Shown here piece after piece: positions 1 to 8,487 of a stretch of 61,189 nt of DNA. The position numbers and the translations under genes are program-made. Every line of letters begins with the position of its first letter. The stretch's first letter is position 1. The DNA comes from Frankia sp. RB7 (lineage in GTDB: Bacteria; Pseudomonadota; Alphaproteobacteria; Rhizobiales; Xanthobacteraceae). Below the pieces are notes generated by a model. The model had not been told where the DNA came from. It did no database searches and was given only the letters and a program-made list of their open reading frames with translations. The stretch lies in assembly GCA_030403585.1 (NCBI GenBank), contig JAUEPE010000037.1, positions 1 to 61,189 of the forward strand, given 5' to 3'.

Positions 1-125
1 AGGCGGAAGATGTTATCCAGGATCTTGGCGTTGTTCGGTTCCTGCTCGAACTTCACCAGCTGATTGTCGACGGTGTCCAGGCTCTCGCTGGTCTCCGTCA
101 GAAACTCCCGCAACAGATCATCCAT
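1..125 (-). CDS. cheA: Chemotaxis histidine kinase CheA, N-terminal fragment
   Basis: Only the first 41 codons lie in the window; the gene runs off the left edge. The protein begins MDDLLREFLTETSESLDTVD and continues with LVKFEQ and ILDNIFR. This is the usual opening helix of the CheA P1 (Hpt) domain, which carries the phosphoacceptor histidine a few residues beyond the edge. CheA phosphorylates CheY/CheB in response to chemoreceptors at the inner membrane. chpT lies upstream on the same strand, an order seen in rhizobia. The identification rests on a short stretch but the wording is highly characteristic. Confidence 0.82.
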   Translation of the reverse strand, partial: MDDLLREFLTETSESLDTVDNQLVKFEQEPNNAKILDNIFR

Positions 126-321
126 GAAAACAGGCCTTCATACAGGGAGGGCACGCACGAATTGTGATGCGCCATTTCAGAATGGGGCCAGCTTCACCGC
201 AAAGCGTTTAATAATGGTTGAGTATGTGCAAAAGAACGGAACCAACAAAGAGATAAGGCGCTCCGGACAACCCGAAGCGCCTCGTAAAGATTCGATTAAC
301 GTCTGAGAGCGACGGGCGCGT
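126..321. other. chpT-cheA intergenic region
   Basis: About 200 bases between chpT and cheA, both on the minus strand. An 80-codon plus-strand reading crosses it, but it is antisense to the cheA start and has no family resemblance, so I do not call it. A separate cheA promoter could lie here; I see no clear consensus. Confidence 0.4.
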
Positions 322-975
322 TTACGAAGCGGTAACGATCACGGCTTCGCCCTCCAGCCTGAGCGTCACGGTGAGCCCGCAGGCCTGCGCCAATAGCCGC
401 GTATAATAAGGCTGGATCGCGTGCGCATCCGCTGCCGGCCCGCGTTCGCCGCTCAGAAGCTCGGAGATGTTCTGCGGCAGGCGTGCGTTGTGTCCGGTCG
501 CGGTGATGCGGAAGCTCATCGTCTCGCCCTCGCCGATCGGATCGATCGTCAGCGTGCCGCCGCGCGGGATCGTGTGCTGGGACACGACCAGCATATTGAG
601 CAGCAGCTTGACCCGATTCTTCGGCAACAGCAGCCGCGGCAGATTCCACGTGATCGTGCACTTGCCGTCCTCGATGTGGCCGCGCGCCATGGTCTGGGCG
701 TCGCCCACGTCGATCTGCGCGCCGGAGGAACCGGCCGCGCCGAAGGCGAGGCGGCAGAACTGCAGGCGGGCGGAGGCCGTCTTCGCACTCTTGCGAATCA
801 GGTCGAGTGCGAATTCGCGGTCCTCGGGCTTGGGATTGTCATCGAGCACCTCGAGCCCGTTGACGATGGCGCCAACAGGGCTGATGAGATCATGGCAGAC
901 CCGCGAACACAGGAGCGCTGCGAGTTCGAGCGCATCTGGAGCGGCGGCGGGACCGGGCGACGGAGCGTCAGACAT
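322..975 (-). CDS. chpT: ChpT histidine phosphotransferase
   Basis: A 217-residue protein. The start ATG at 975 is preceded by AGGAACC; a longer in-frame reading upstream lacks such support. Near the N-terminus is LLCSRVCHDLISPVGAI, with the expected phosphoacceptor at His28, followed by the second helix of a dimeric four-helix bundle and a degenerate HATPase-like C-terminal domain (LLLNMLVVSQHTIPRGG) without N/G boxes. In Caulobacter ChpT relays phosphate from CckA to CtrA and CpdR in cell-cycle control. It sits upstream of cheA on the same strand with a gap of about 200 bases. Confidence 0.85.
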   Translation of the reverse strand: MSDAPSPGPAAAPDALELAALLCSRVCHDLISPVGAIVNGLEVLDDNPKPEDREFALDLIRKSAKTASARLQFCRLAFGAAGSSGAQIDVGDAQTMARGHIEDGKCTITWNLPRLLLPKNRVKLLLNMLVVSQHTIPRGGTLTIDPIGEGETMSFRITATGHNARLPQNISELLSGERGPAADAHAIQPYYTRLLAQACGLTVTLRLEGEAVIVTAS

Positions 976-1163
976 AAAGGGTTCCTGGAATTGCACGGCA
1001 CGGACGCGGCGAATCACGCAAGCTTGGCGGATGCTGCGTGTTCTAACATTCGCCAGCCCGTGGCAGCTAGCTTGCGATAGGTTCGAAGCGGCCATAAGGG
1101 ACGCAGGCGAATCAAGTGAAGAGGGCGAGATTTGCCAATGCGAGATTTGCCAATGAATGAGGC

Positions 1164-1994
1164 ATGCAGGTGAAGATTATCGACGGCGAGGCCGCATCCC
1201 GGCTGATGGAGCCCCTGACCGCGCTGGTGGTTCGGGCCGGCGAGGCGATTCTCGCGGTCAACCGCACGGCGATGCGGGTCGACGGCAAACAGGACGGCTC
1301 GCCGGTGACCGAGGCCGACCTCGCCGCCGACCGAATCATTGCGGAGGGCCTGGCCGGGCTTGCGAACGACGTGCCGTCGCTCTCGGAGGAGCGGTGCCAG
1401 CTCGCCTCGCCGCCGTTTCGCGGCAGCTTCTTCCTGATCGACCCGCTCGACGGCACCAAGGAGTTCGTCGCCGGGCGCGACGAGTTCACCGTCAACCTCG
1501 CTCTCGTGACCGAGGGCGTGCCGCTGCTCGGCATTGTCAGCGCGCCCGCGCTCGGGCTGCTCTGGCGCGGCATCGTCGGCCGCGGCGCCGAGCGCGTGAG
1601 GTTTGACGGCACCAATATCGGCGCCGCCGAGCCGATCCGGACCCGCAAATTTCCCAAGCACGGCGAACCCTGGGTCGCGGCCGTGAGCCGCTCGCACGGC
1701 GACCCCACCAGCGAAGCCTTCATCGACAGCCGGCCCAACGCCGTCAGAAAGACGTCTGGCTCGGCGGTCAAATTCGGCCGGATCGCCGAGGGCAGCGCCG
1801 ACATCTATCCCCGCTTCGGACCAACGTGCGAATGGGACGTCGGGGCGGGCTGCGCTGTGGTGACTGCAGCCGGCGGCAAGGTCACCGACGGCAAGGGCGG
1901 CGAGATCCGGTTCGGCGAACGTGGCGACACCGGCTTCATCATCCCGGCGTTCGTCGCCTGGGGCGATGTCGCGGCGGTCATGCCTACTGGCTGA
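1164..1994 (+). CDS. cysQ: CysQ-type 3'(2'),5'-bisphosphate nucleotidase (inositol monophosphatase fold)
   Basis: A 276-residue protein of the usual CysQ length. The lithium-sensitive phosphatase motifs are in order: SEE around residues 74-76, DPLDGTKEF at 93-101 (metal-binding Asp93 and Asp96), and WDVGAGCAVVTAAGG near the C-terminus. The DGTKEF wording separates CysQ from inositol monophosphatases, which read DGTxNF. CysQ hydrolyses 3'-phosphoadenosine 5'-phosphate to AMP and recycles a by-product of sulfate assimilation. It stands alone; its 3' end overlaps the convergent YHS gene by 11 bases. Confidence 0.88.
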   Translation: MQVKIIDGEAASRLMEPLTALVVRAGEAILAVNRTAMRVDGKQDGSPVTEADLAADRIIAEGLAGLANDVPSLSEERCQLASPPFRGSFFLIDPLDGTKEFVAGRDEFTVNLALVTEGVPLLGIVSAPALGLLWRGIVGRGAERVRFDGTNIGAAEPIRTRKFPKHGEPWVAAVSRSHGDPTSEAFIDSRPNAVRKTSGSAVKFGRIAEGSADIYPRFGPTCEWDVGAGCAVVTAAGGKVTDGKGGEIRFGERGDTGFIIPAFVAWGDVAAVMPTG

Positions 1995-2517
1995 GCTTGT
2001 CCTGAAGCGCCGGCCAGCGCTTGCCGACTTCATACAGGAAGCGCTCGGGATTAGCGGCGAAGGCATCGCGATTGTCTTCGCGGCTGAACAGATAGAGGCG
2101 CTGCTCCGCGATCACGAAGAAGCGGGGATTGCCGGCGACGACGACGCCGCGCGCGATATCGGCCGGGTCGTAGCCGCCGAACTGCGGGCCGTAGATTTCG
2201 GGATGGGCGAGGAAGGACGCCCGGTTGCCCTCGTTCCGGAAGCGCCAGACCGCGCCCCAGAGGTTGGCCTCGAACTCCGCCGTCCCCTGCATGGCCCCGC
2301 CATCGACGAAATAAGCCACGGGATCGAAGCCTTCGATGGCGACGCCCGAGAAACGATTGACCACGATCCGCTCGGTAGTGGCAGCTTGCACCGGCGCCCC
2401 TGCGCAGCCAAGCCAAATGCCCGCCAGGAGGCAGACCAGACGGCCGATCAAGGCAATTCCGGGGCGCAAAGGGCTATCTTCCTGCCGTTGTGCCGTCATA
2501 GTTGCTGCGGATAACAT
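1984..2517 (-). CDS. YHS-domain exported protein
   Basis: A 177-residue protein with a hydrophobic leader at about residues 24-45, ending near VQAATT, so probably exported. The mature part contains IEGFDPVAYF, typical of YHS-domain proteins, then VWRFRNEGNRASFLAHPEIYGPQFGGY. YHS domains are often linked to metal handling, but no metal-binding cysteine or histidine cluster stands out here, so the role is unknown. The ATG at 2517 is used; the ATG six codons later is also possible. Convergent with cysQ, overlapping by 11 bases. Confidence 0.75.
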   Translation of the reverse strand: MLSAATMTAQRQEDSPLRPGIALIGRLVCLLAGIWLGCAGAPVQAATTERIVVNRFSGVAIEGFDPVAYFVDGGAMQGTAEFEANLWGAVWRFRNEGNRASFLAHPEIYGPQFGGYDPADIARGVVVAGNPRFFVIAEQRLYLFSREDNRDAFAANPERFLYEVGKRWPALQDKLSQ

Positions 2518-2610
2518 TCGAGTCGAGGGGACATCCGGCGCAACCTAGAACCGTGCCTGTTGGCGTCAGGTTAAAGGAAGCGGACGGGAATCGATACCAG
2601 GGGTTCTTTT

Positions 2611-3219
2611 ATGACTTTCGCATCACGCCTTGCCGCAGTGGCGCTCGTAGCGCTGGCTGGCTGGATCGCGCCGGCCTCCGCCCAGACGGCCGCGCCGCCG
2701 CCGGACCTGCCGCCGCCGCAGCGGACCCCGACGCCCAGCACCTACGGGCCGGACGAACTGGTCGGCGCCGGCCACCGCTTCTTCGGCAACGTCTCGCGCG
2801 GGCTCGCCTCGATCATCGAGAAGGCGGTCAGCCAATGGGGCCTGCCGAACGGCTATATCCTGGGCGAGGAAGGCTCCGGCGCGTTCGTCGCCGGCCTGCG
2901 CTATGGCGAAGGCACGCTCTACACCAAGAACGCGGGCGACCTGCGCGTCTACTGGCAGGGTCCGTCGCTCGGCTTCGACTGGGGCGGCGACGGCGCGCGC
3001 ACCATGACGCTGGTCTATAACCTGCCCGCCACCAACGCGATCTACCAGCGCTTCGCCGGCCTCGACGGCTCGGCCTACATCATCGGCGGCTTCGGCATGA
3101 CGGCGCTGACCGCCAACAACATCGTGCTGGTGCCGATCCGCTCCGGCCTCGGGCTGCGCCTGGGCGCCAATATCGGCTACCTCAAATTCACGCCGCGGGC
3201 GACCTGGAACCCGTTCTAG
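2611..3219 (+). CDS. EipA-like DUF1134 periplasmic protein
   Basis: A 202-residue protein with a signal peptide (cleavage probably after ASAQ, residues 22-25), a proline-rich linker (about 26-45) and a compact glycine-rich domain with GSGAFVAGLRYGEGTLY and IGGFGMTALTANNIVLVPIRSG, the DUF1134 pattern. The Brucella homologue EipA is a periplasmic beta-barrel-like protein needed for envelope integrity. No operon partner is obvious. A GC-rich hairpin follows the stop codon. Confidence 0.8.
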   Translation: MTFASRLAAVALVALAGWIAPASAQTAAPPPDLPPPQRTPTPSTYGPDELVGAGHRFFGNVSRGLASIIEKAVSQWGLPNGYILGEEGSGAFVAGLRYGEGTLYTKNAGDLRVYWQGPSLGFDWGGDGARTMTLVYNLPATNAIYQRFAGLDGSAYIIGGFGMTALTANNIVLVPIRSGLGLRLGANIGYLKFTPRATWNPF

Positions 3220-3260
3220 GTCCTTCCTCCCCACTGGTTCCGGATTCACGTTAACAACAG

Positions 3261-3288
3261 GGCGGGGCTGGCTTTTTGCCGGCCCGCC
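3261..3288 (+). terminator. Probable terminator after the DUF1134 gene
   Basis: GGCGGGGCTGGC, a TTTTT loop, then GCCGGCCCGCC form a strong stem with one bulged base and one G-T pair, about 40 bases past the stop codon. T-rich sequence follows but not immediately. Called from the stem only. Confidence 0.5.
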
Positions 3289-3336
3289 ATGCATTGTCTT
3301 TGGTAAATTTTTTCTTGTTTGTCGGAGTTCTGATCC

Positions 3337-4635
3337 ATGGTCGAACCGATCATGTACCTGGCGATCGGTTTCCTGCTCTCGATGCTGTGCGGGCTTGCCA
3401 TCGTGCCGCTGGTGCATAACCGCGCGGTCCGCCTGACCACGCGCCGGCTCGAGGCCGCCACGCCGCTGTCGATGGCTGAGATCCAGGCCGACAAGGATCA
3501 GCTCCGCGCCGAGTTCGCGATGTCGGCGCGCCGGCTGGAGATGAGCGTCGACCAGCTCAAGAACAAGACCACGAGCCAGCTCGCCGAGCTCGGCAAGAAG
3601 AGCGACGCCATCAACCGCATGAAGATCGAGCTCGGCGAGAAGAACGCCACGATCTTCGCGCTCGAGGCGCGCGAGAAGGCGGTCAAGGAACAGCTCCGCG
3701 CCACCGAAGAGGAATTCAACGCCAAGACCGCATCCTTGCGCGAGGCCGAGATTGCGCTGAGCAACAAGCAGGGCGAACTCGCCAAGATCAACTCGGAGCT
3801 CACCGACCGCTCGATGATGGCGGAGACGCGTCAGGTCGAGCTGGTCGCGGTGCGCGCCCAGATCGAGGAGCTGAAGAACCGCGTCGGCGACGCCGAGAAA
3901 GAATTCACCGCGACGCAAGCGCGGCTGACGCAGGAGCGCACGGAATCGGAGACCGCCTCGCGCGAGCTCGGCGATGCGCGCGGCCGCGTCGAGAATCTGA
4001 GCCAGCGCGTCACCGAGCTCGATCGCCAGCTCATCGTGCAGGTCAAGGAGGCCGAGATGCTGTCCGGCCGCGTCGCCGACCTCGAAGGGCGCCTCGCCAC
4101 GCAGGGCAAGCTGCTCGCCGAGCGCGACTACGAGAACAACCAGCTCCGCCAGACCAACGAGGGCTCCGAGCGCATCATCAAGGAGCTGCGCGTCGAGATC
4201 GCGGCCCTGAGCGGCGGCAAGTCGTCGGCTGCGTTCGAGACGATGCGCGCGGACAAGGCCGCGCTGGAACAGCAGCTCGGCACCGCACGCGACGAGCGCG
4301 CGAAACTTCAGCGCGACATCAATGCGATCCAGCAGCAGGCGGAGAGCTCCTGGGCGACCGAGCGCATGGAGAATGCGCTGCTGCGCGAGCGCATCAACGA
4401 CATCGCCGCCGAAGTGGCAAAACTCGCGATGCAGCTCGAGGGCCCGAACTCGCCGATCGAGGCGCTGCTGGCGGCCGAGGCCGGCCAGCCGCCGAAGCCG
4501 GCGCCGCGACCGGCCAATGGCGTCGCGACCAATGGCGCGGCAGCAAGCCCCCTCCCCGAAGGTGGCGGAACGCTGGCCGAGCGCATCCGCGCGCTGCAGG
4601 CGCACGCCTCCCGCGCCCGCCAGCAGGGCGCCTGA
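3337..4635 (+). CDS. Membrane-anchored coiled-coil protein of unknown function
   Basis: A 432-residue protein with one transmembrane segment at about residues 5-28, after which residues 50-370 are an almost uninterrupted charged coiled coil rich in Glu, Lys, Arg, Ala and Leu (for example RATEEEFNAKTASLREAE). The C-terminal 60 residues are Pro/Ala-rich and end in basic residues. The architecture recalls envelope or chromosome-organisation scaffolds, but I recognise no named family. T-rich sequence and no strong Shine-Dalgarno precede the ATG. tRNA-Val lies about 160 bases downstream. Confidence 0.75.
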   Translation: MVEPIMYLAIGFLLSMLCGLAIVPLVHNRAVRLTTRRLEAATPLSMAEIQADKDQLRAEFAMSARRLEMSVDQLKNKTTSQLAELGKKSDAINRMKIELGEKNATIFALEAREKAVKEQLRATEEEFNAKTASLREAEIALSNKQGELAKINSELTDRSMMAETRQVELVAVRAQIEELKNRVGDAEKEFTATQARLTQERTESETASRELGDARGRVENLSQRVTELDRQLIVQVKEAEMLSGRVADLEGRLATQGKLLAERDYENNQLRQTNEGSERIIKELRVEIAALSGGKSSAAFETMRADKAALEQQLGTARDERAKLQRDINAIQQQAESSWATERMENALLRERINDIAAEVAKLAMQLEGPNSPIEALLAAEAGQPPKPAPRPANGVATNGAAASPLPEGGGTLAERIRALQAHASRARQQGA

Positions 4636-4795
4636 GCGGCCCAAAATCCGGCCTCGCCGCCGAATTGCGTCACCTTCCGAAGGTTTTCCGGCCGCAAGCC
4701 GCCTGAAAACTTGACACGTCTCACCCGCACTTCTAAATCGCGGGCTCCGATGCGCCGGCCGGCCGACAAGGTCCGGCCGTCGGCATGATGGTCAC

Positions 4796-4870
4796 GGGTG
4801 CATAGCTCAGCGGGAGAGCGTTCCCTTCACACGGGAGAGGTCCAAGGTTCGATCCCTTGTGCGCCCACCA
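4796..4870 (+). tRNA. tRNA-Val(CAC)
   Basis: A complete cloverleaf: acceptor GGGTGCA/TGCGCCC, D stem GCTC/GAGC, anticodon stem TTCCC/GGGAG with loop TTCACAC (anticodon CAC, reading GTG), T arm CAAGG-TTCGATC-CCTTG, discriminator A and an encoded CCA at 4868-4870. It is the only tRNA found in the window and sits at the left edge of the more accessory-looking 5-13 kb block. Confidence 0.95.
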
Positions 4871-5196
4871 TCCATCCTCCTGAACCCGGCTGGTTGTGGA
4901 CGATGCTCGACACGCGGCGACTTTTGTCACCTGTCCGATCGAAAATGTCGAAAACAACCCCATGCACAGTAGCCGATATCAGTCGGATCAATGAGTTACG
5001 TATTTTCCGAATTTTTCTTGCTCCGTCGGGCAAAACAGGGGCATGATGGCACCATCCGAGAAGTGTCCCGGGCGTCGCCGTTGCGAGCGAAGCGAAGCAA
5101 TCCAGAGTGTGTCCGCGGAGGCAGACTGGATTGCTTCGCTTCGCTCGCAATGACGGAGCAAGGGGTGAGACCGCGCCCGATTGACGCGCGCGCCCC
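4871..5196. other. Intergenic region downstream of tRNA-Val
   Basis: About 325 bases with no credible gene. It contains one dispersed inverted repeat (listed separately at 5079-5152). Short readings through it are created by the repeat and have no family resemblance. Confidence 0.5.
5079..5152. repeat. Dispersed inverted repeat, family A, copy 1
   Basis: Two arms of about 27 bases, differing at one position, read TTGCGAGCGAAGCGAAGCAA followed by TCCAG and its reverse complement around a loop of about 20 bases containing CCGCGG. The same element recurs at 39001-39087 and 60242-60322. The long hairpin in intergenic DNA without any ORF fits a REP/MITE-like element. Confidence 0.85.
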
Positions 5197-5874
5197 TCAA
5201 GCAACCCGCTCCCGCCGCCAGGCCGCGTAGAGACCGACGAGGGTCCCGATGGCGACCAGCGCTGCCGCCAGCAGCACCTGCAATTCGCCATCATCGGTGG
5301 CGCCTACCGACGACACGAGTCGGGTCACGACGACGAACAGAATGCCCACGGAGGCCGCCGCACCCACGCTGAGATAGGCGAGCTCCCGCGCCAGGTTGCG
5401 GCCGAGCAGTCCGAGTGCCGTGAAATACATCGCGCAAGCGTTGGGATGAACGAACAAGGCAACGCGCGCGTATGGACCGTAGGCGTCGAGCAGTGACTCA
5501 CACCGGCTCAGTGCCGCTTTCGAAGCAACCCGCTGCAACAGTGGCCTGAAAAAACGGGCCTGTCCGTAACTTAGAACGGCGCCCACGATGATGGCCAGCC
5601 ACGCCACGATGAAAACGGAGACATCCGCGGGCTTCGGATTGAGCGCCACGGACATCAGGATGAGGGCGGTTCCGGGAAAATAGCCGAAATACGGGAAGAC
5701 CGACTCCAGGAGCACGCAGACGAAGATGAAGACCGGAAACCATGATGAACCGGCCGCGTCCTGAACGATGGCATTCAAGTCGAACAGGTTCGTCTTGTAC
5801 AAGACGAGATACATGCACATGGCCAATCCGGCCAATGCGTAAAACGGCAATGCTCCTGACAGAAACCGTCTCAT
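5197..5874 (-). CDS. DedA-like (VTT/SNARE-associated) inner-membrane protein
   Basis: A 225-residue protein with about five or six hydrophobic segments. The stretch LLESVFPYFGYFPGTALIL near residues 55-75 resembles the DedA signature, an acidic residue followed by a proline-rich re-entrant loop. DedA proteins are linked to lipid scrambling, undecaprenyl-phosphate recycling and pH homeostasis. This one is divergent: the usual downstream arginine-containing loop is weak, so the family assignment is tentative. It stands alone downstream of tRNA-Val and in the same direction as the histidine kinase. Confidence 0.6.
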   Translation of the reverse strand: MRRFLSGALPFYALAGLAMCMYLVLYKTNLFDLNAIVQDAAGSSWFPVFIFVCVLLESVFPYFGYFPGTALILMSVALNPKPADVSVFIVAWLAIIVGAVLSYGQARFFRPLLQRVASKAALSRCESLLDAYGPYARVALFVHPNACAMYFTALGLLGRNLARELAYLSVGAAASVGILFVVVTRLVSSVGATDDGELQVLLAAALVAIGTLVGLYAAWRRERVA

Positions 5875-5980
5875 CCTATCATCGCGCTACGCATTCGCGC
5901 TTCAGCTCGTTGTTTGAGCATGATCTCTCCAGAAAACCGCTTCGCACCTTGCGTGCCAAAGCCTGACGTTCCGGTTTCGA

Positions 5981-7411
5981 TCAAGCGACTTTACCGCCGC
6001 CGCGCGGCAGAGTGATGATGAACTCGGTAAAAGCGCCGGGCTCGGTTTCGAAATCGATCCGGCCGCCGTGTTGCTTGACGATGATGTCATGGGTCATCGA
6101 AAGGCCGAGCCCCGTTCCTTCTCCGGTCGGCTTGGTCGTGAAGAAGGGGTTGAAAATCTTCTCACTCGCCTCGGGCACGATGCCGGTGCCGTTGTCGCGA
6201 ATCCGGATTTCGATTTTGCTTCCAAGATTCCTGGTTGCAGCCCTCAGCACCGGTTCAAAGCTTTCGTCGCGTTCCTCGGCCTTGCGCCTGGTAGCGGCAT
6301 AGAAGCCGTTGGAAATCAGGTTGAGCAACGCTCGCGTGATTTCCTGCGGATACACTTCGATCGCCCCGGCATCCGGGTCGAGGTCCTGATCGAGCGTGAT
6401 ATTAAAGCTGGGCTCTTCCGCCCGCGCACCGTGATAGGCGAGATTGAGGCTCTCCTCGACCAGTCCATTGATGCTGGCGGGGCGACGTTCGCCGGAGCCT
6501 TCACGCGAATGCAGCAGCATGTTCTTGACAATAGAGTCCGCGCGCTTGCCATGCTGGACCACCTTTTCGAGATTGGATTTCAGCATCTCGGTCAGCTCGC
6601 CGACGTCGCCACGCATTTTCTGGTCGAGTGGGGCGAGGGCAAGCGCTTCGTCAAGTTCATCAATCAGCTCGGCTGACAGCGACGAAAAATTGTTGACGAA
6701 ATTAAGCGGGTTCTTGATTTCGTGCGCGATACCGGCGGTGAGCTGACCGAGCGAGGCGAACTTCTCCGTCTGCACCAGACGGTTCTGCGCCGTGCGCAAA
6801 TCATCGAGGGAAGCGGCAAGTTCTCTCGTGCGGATCTGGACCTCGTCGAACAAACGGACGTTTTCGATGGCGATCACCGCTTGATCCGCGAAGCTAGTCA
6901 CAAGCTCGATCTGGCGATCGGTAAATGGCCGCACGTGTTGTCGCGTCAGGATGAATACGCCGATGGGCGCGCCTTCGCGTAACAATGGAATACCCAGCAT
7001 GGTCCGGTAATCTCCCAAACGCTGGTATTCCGACGCGCGGTAATCTGGATCCGCGAGGACATCAGGATTGTGAATGGGTTTGCCTTCGAGCGCGACACGT
7101 GACGTTGTGCTGTGCTTGCCTGCGGTAAAAGGATGTTCGTCGGCATAGGCAATCAGTTCAGGAGAAAACCCGAAATTTGACACCCAGCGATACACTTCGC
7201 CTTTTTTTTGGAAGATGCAGGCGCGATCCGCGTCGCACAGTCTCGCGGCAGAAACGACAAGCGTATCCAGCACGGCCTGCAAGTCGAAGGTCGATCGACT
7301 TATGACTCTGAGCACGTCGGCGGTGGCGGCCTGTTGCGCGAACGATTCGCTTAGGCGCCGCTGGAGTTCTGCTATGGCCTGCTGGGATTCGTCGGCAACG
7401 TTACCAGTCAC
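5981..7411 (-). CDS. Soluble GAF-domain sensor histidine kinase
   Basis: A 476-residue protein without transmembrane segments. A short coiled coil (1-30) precedes a GAF domain (about 35-185), then a HisKA domain with His230 in AHEIKNPLNFVNNF and an HATPase domain with LLNLISNGFYAA (N box), DNGTGI and GEGTGLGLSM (G boxes). The kinase core looks intact. There is no receiver domain and no adjacent response regulator, so it is an orphan. The start is GTG at 7411; no strong Shine-Dalgarno is visible. It is divergent from the 7830-12639 operon, with 418 bases between. Confidence 0.85.
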   Translation of the reverse strand: MTGNVADESQQAIAELQRRLSESFAQQAATADVLRVISRSTFDLQAVLDTLVVSAARLCDADRACIFQKKGEVYRWVSNFGFSPELIAYADEHPFTAGKHSTTSRVALEGKPIHNPDVLADPDYRASEYQRLGDYRTMLGIPLLREGAPIGVFILTRQHVRPFTDRQIELVTSFADQAVIAIENVRLFDEVQIRTRELAASLDDLRTAQNRLVQTEKFASLGQLTAGIAHEIKNPLNFVNNFSSLSAELIDELDEALALAPLDQKMRGDVGELTEMLKSNLEKVVQHGKRADSIVKNMLLHSREGSGERRPASINGLVEESLNLAYHGARAEEPSFNITLDQDLDPDAGAIEVYPQEITRALLNLISNGFYAATRRKAEERDESFEPVLRAATRNLGSKIEIRIRDNGTGIVPEASEKIFNPFFTTKPTGEGTGLGLSMTHDIIVKQHGGRIDFETEPGAFTEFIITLPRGGGKVA

Positions 7412-7829
7412 GATGAATATTCCAAAGTACCCGGCGCGACCGTGGGGCGCGGCTCCATTCCACTTCTGATATACAAAGCATGACGGCCGCGCTAGAGCCC
7501 CGACTTCAATGGAACCGACGACTGAGATGGGTCATATCCGGAAGTGGCCAGTCGTGCCGGCTCGTCGACTTGCGACCTGTGAGGTTGATGAATGAGCGGG
7601 CTGCTCCACCGTTAACCCGCTGCGGCTTTTGAGGAGAAACCGCTTTCCGCGAACCGTCATGAGTGACCTGACGCACATCCCGCGCCGTAGCTTGGTAACA
7701 AAACCATCCTCAAGCCCTGGATGGCGGGGAAGCGAACTCGACGTCGTTCAGTACGCGTTTCGATCCTGATTCCGTGAATCAGGGTTGTCGTCACATCGGC
7801 GGTCGACCATAATCCGGTCGCAGCTCTGA
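7412..7829. other. Divergent regulatory region, kinase versus AAA+-protease operon
   Basis: A 418-base gap between the starts of the GAF kinase (minus) and the operon (plus). It holds a perfect dyad at 7765-7783 and no credible gene. Both promoters must lie here or further inside, but I cannot point to clear -35/-10 elements. Confidence 0.45.
7765..7783. promoter_or_regulatory. Perfect 8-bp-arm dyad upstream of the AAA+-protease operon
   Basis: CCTGATTC, a 3-base spacer, then its exact reverse complement GAATCAGG, 46 bases before the ATG at 7830. The size fits a dimeric repressor or activator site, or a small 5'-UTR hairpin. No cognate regulator is adjacent, so the function is inferred from position and symmetry. 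Confidence 0.4.
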
Positions 7830-8441
7830 ATGAGTGCTCAAAACATGGCTGAGCCGGAAGCACAACCTGAGATTTCCGCGGACGCGCCCAGCCGGCGAGA
7901 CCAGGCTCCACGTCAGGAGCCGCCGCGTGGCAAGAAACCTGGCTCGTCTCGGGGCATCGTGATCGGAATTGCCGGTGGGCTCGTGATCGCTGCAATAGCC
8001 GGCGTCGTCGTCGTGCCCAACATCGTCCGCGACAAGCCCCCTGTTGTTGGTGAGGAATCCACCCTGGAAGTGCTTGTACCTGCAGACATCAACGCAGCCC
8101 TGCCTACCCTCGATCCGGGAACTTCGAAAGCAGCCGTGGATGACGCGAAGAACTGCAAGGCGCCGCTGGGCTGGGTGACGCTGACGCAACGGAATGGGCA
8201 TGGTGGCATGGTGCGCGTCCGTTCGGGACAATATCTGTCGCCGCCGATCAAGCTCACCTCAGTACCTCAGCGCGTCGCTATTCCCTATCCCTCGCCTTAT
8301 CCCATGGGTCGTGGTGTTTTGACCTTGGTCGGCGAGGCGGACCAGGTGGGATTCTACCTGACCCCCGGGGGCATTCACGACGTGAACGGCACGTATTCTG
8401 TCAACGTGAGATGGCAAGTTCGTAACCCTTGCCCATCATGA
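7830..8441 (+). CDS. Single-pass membrane protein, first gene of the AAA+-protease operon
   Basis: 203 residues. A polar, Pro/Arg/Glu-rich N-terminus (1-40) is followed by one transmembrane helix (about 43-63, GIVIGIAGGLVIAAIAG) and a globular domain (about 75-203). By the positive-inside rule the C-terminal domain should be periplasmic. It has only two cysteines, Cys109 and Cys201, at its two ends, and could form one disulfide. I recognise no family. The ATG at 7830 or 7845 could be used; neither has a strong Shine-Dalgarno. The gap to the next gene is 46 bases, which suggests co-transcription. Confidence 0.75.
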   Translation: MSAQNMAEPEAQPEISADAPSRRDQAPRQEPPRGKKPGSSRGIVIGIAGGLVIAAIAGVVVVPNIVRDKPPVVGEESTLEVLVPADINAALPTLDPGTSKAAVDDAKNCKAPLGWVTLTQRNGHGGMVRVRSGQYLSPPIKLTSVPQRVAIPYPSPYPMGRGVLTLVGEADQVGFYLTPGGIHDVNGTYSVNVRWQVRNPCPS

Positions 8442-8487
8442 ATGTGCAAATGGCTGAGCTGGACGTCGTGATCGGGAATTGCCGTCA

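Noticed and set aside
64..306. 80-codon ORF at the left end
   Set aside because: Antisense to the cheA start, with no Shine-Dalgarno or family similarity.
2623..4644. 673-codon reading on the minus strand
   Set aside because: Antisense to the DUF1134 and coiled-coil genes; created by GC-rich codon use and without family resemblance.
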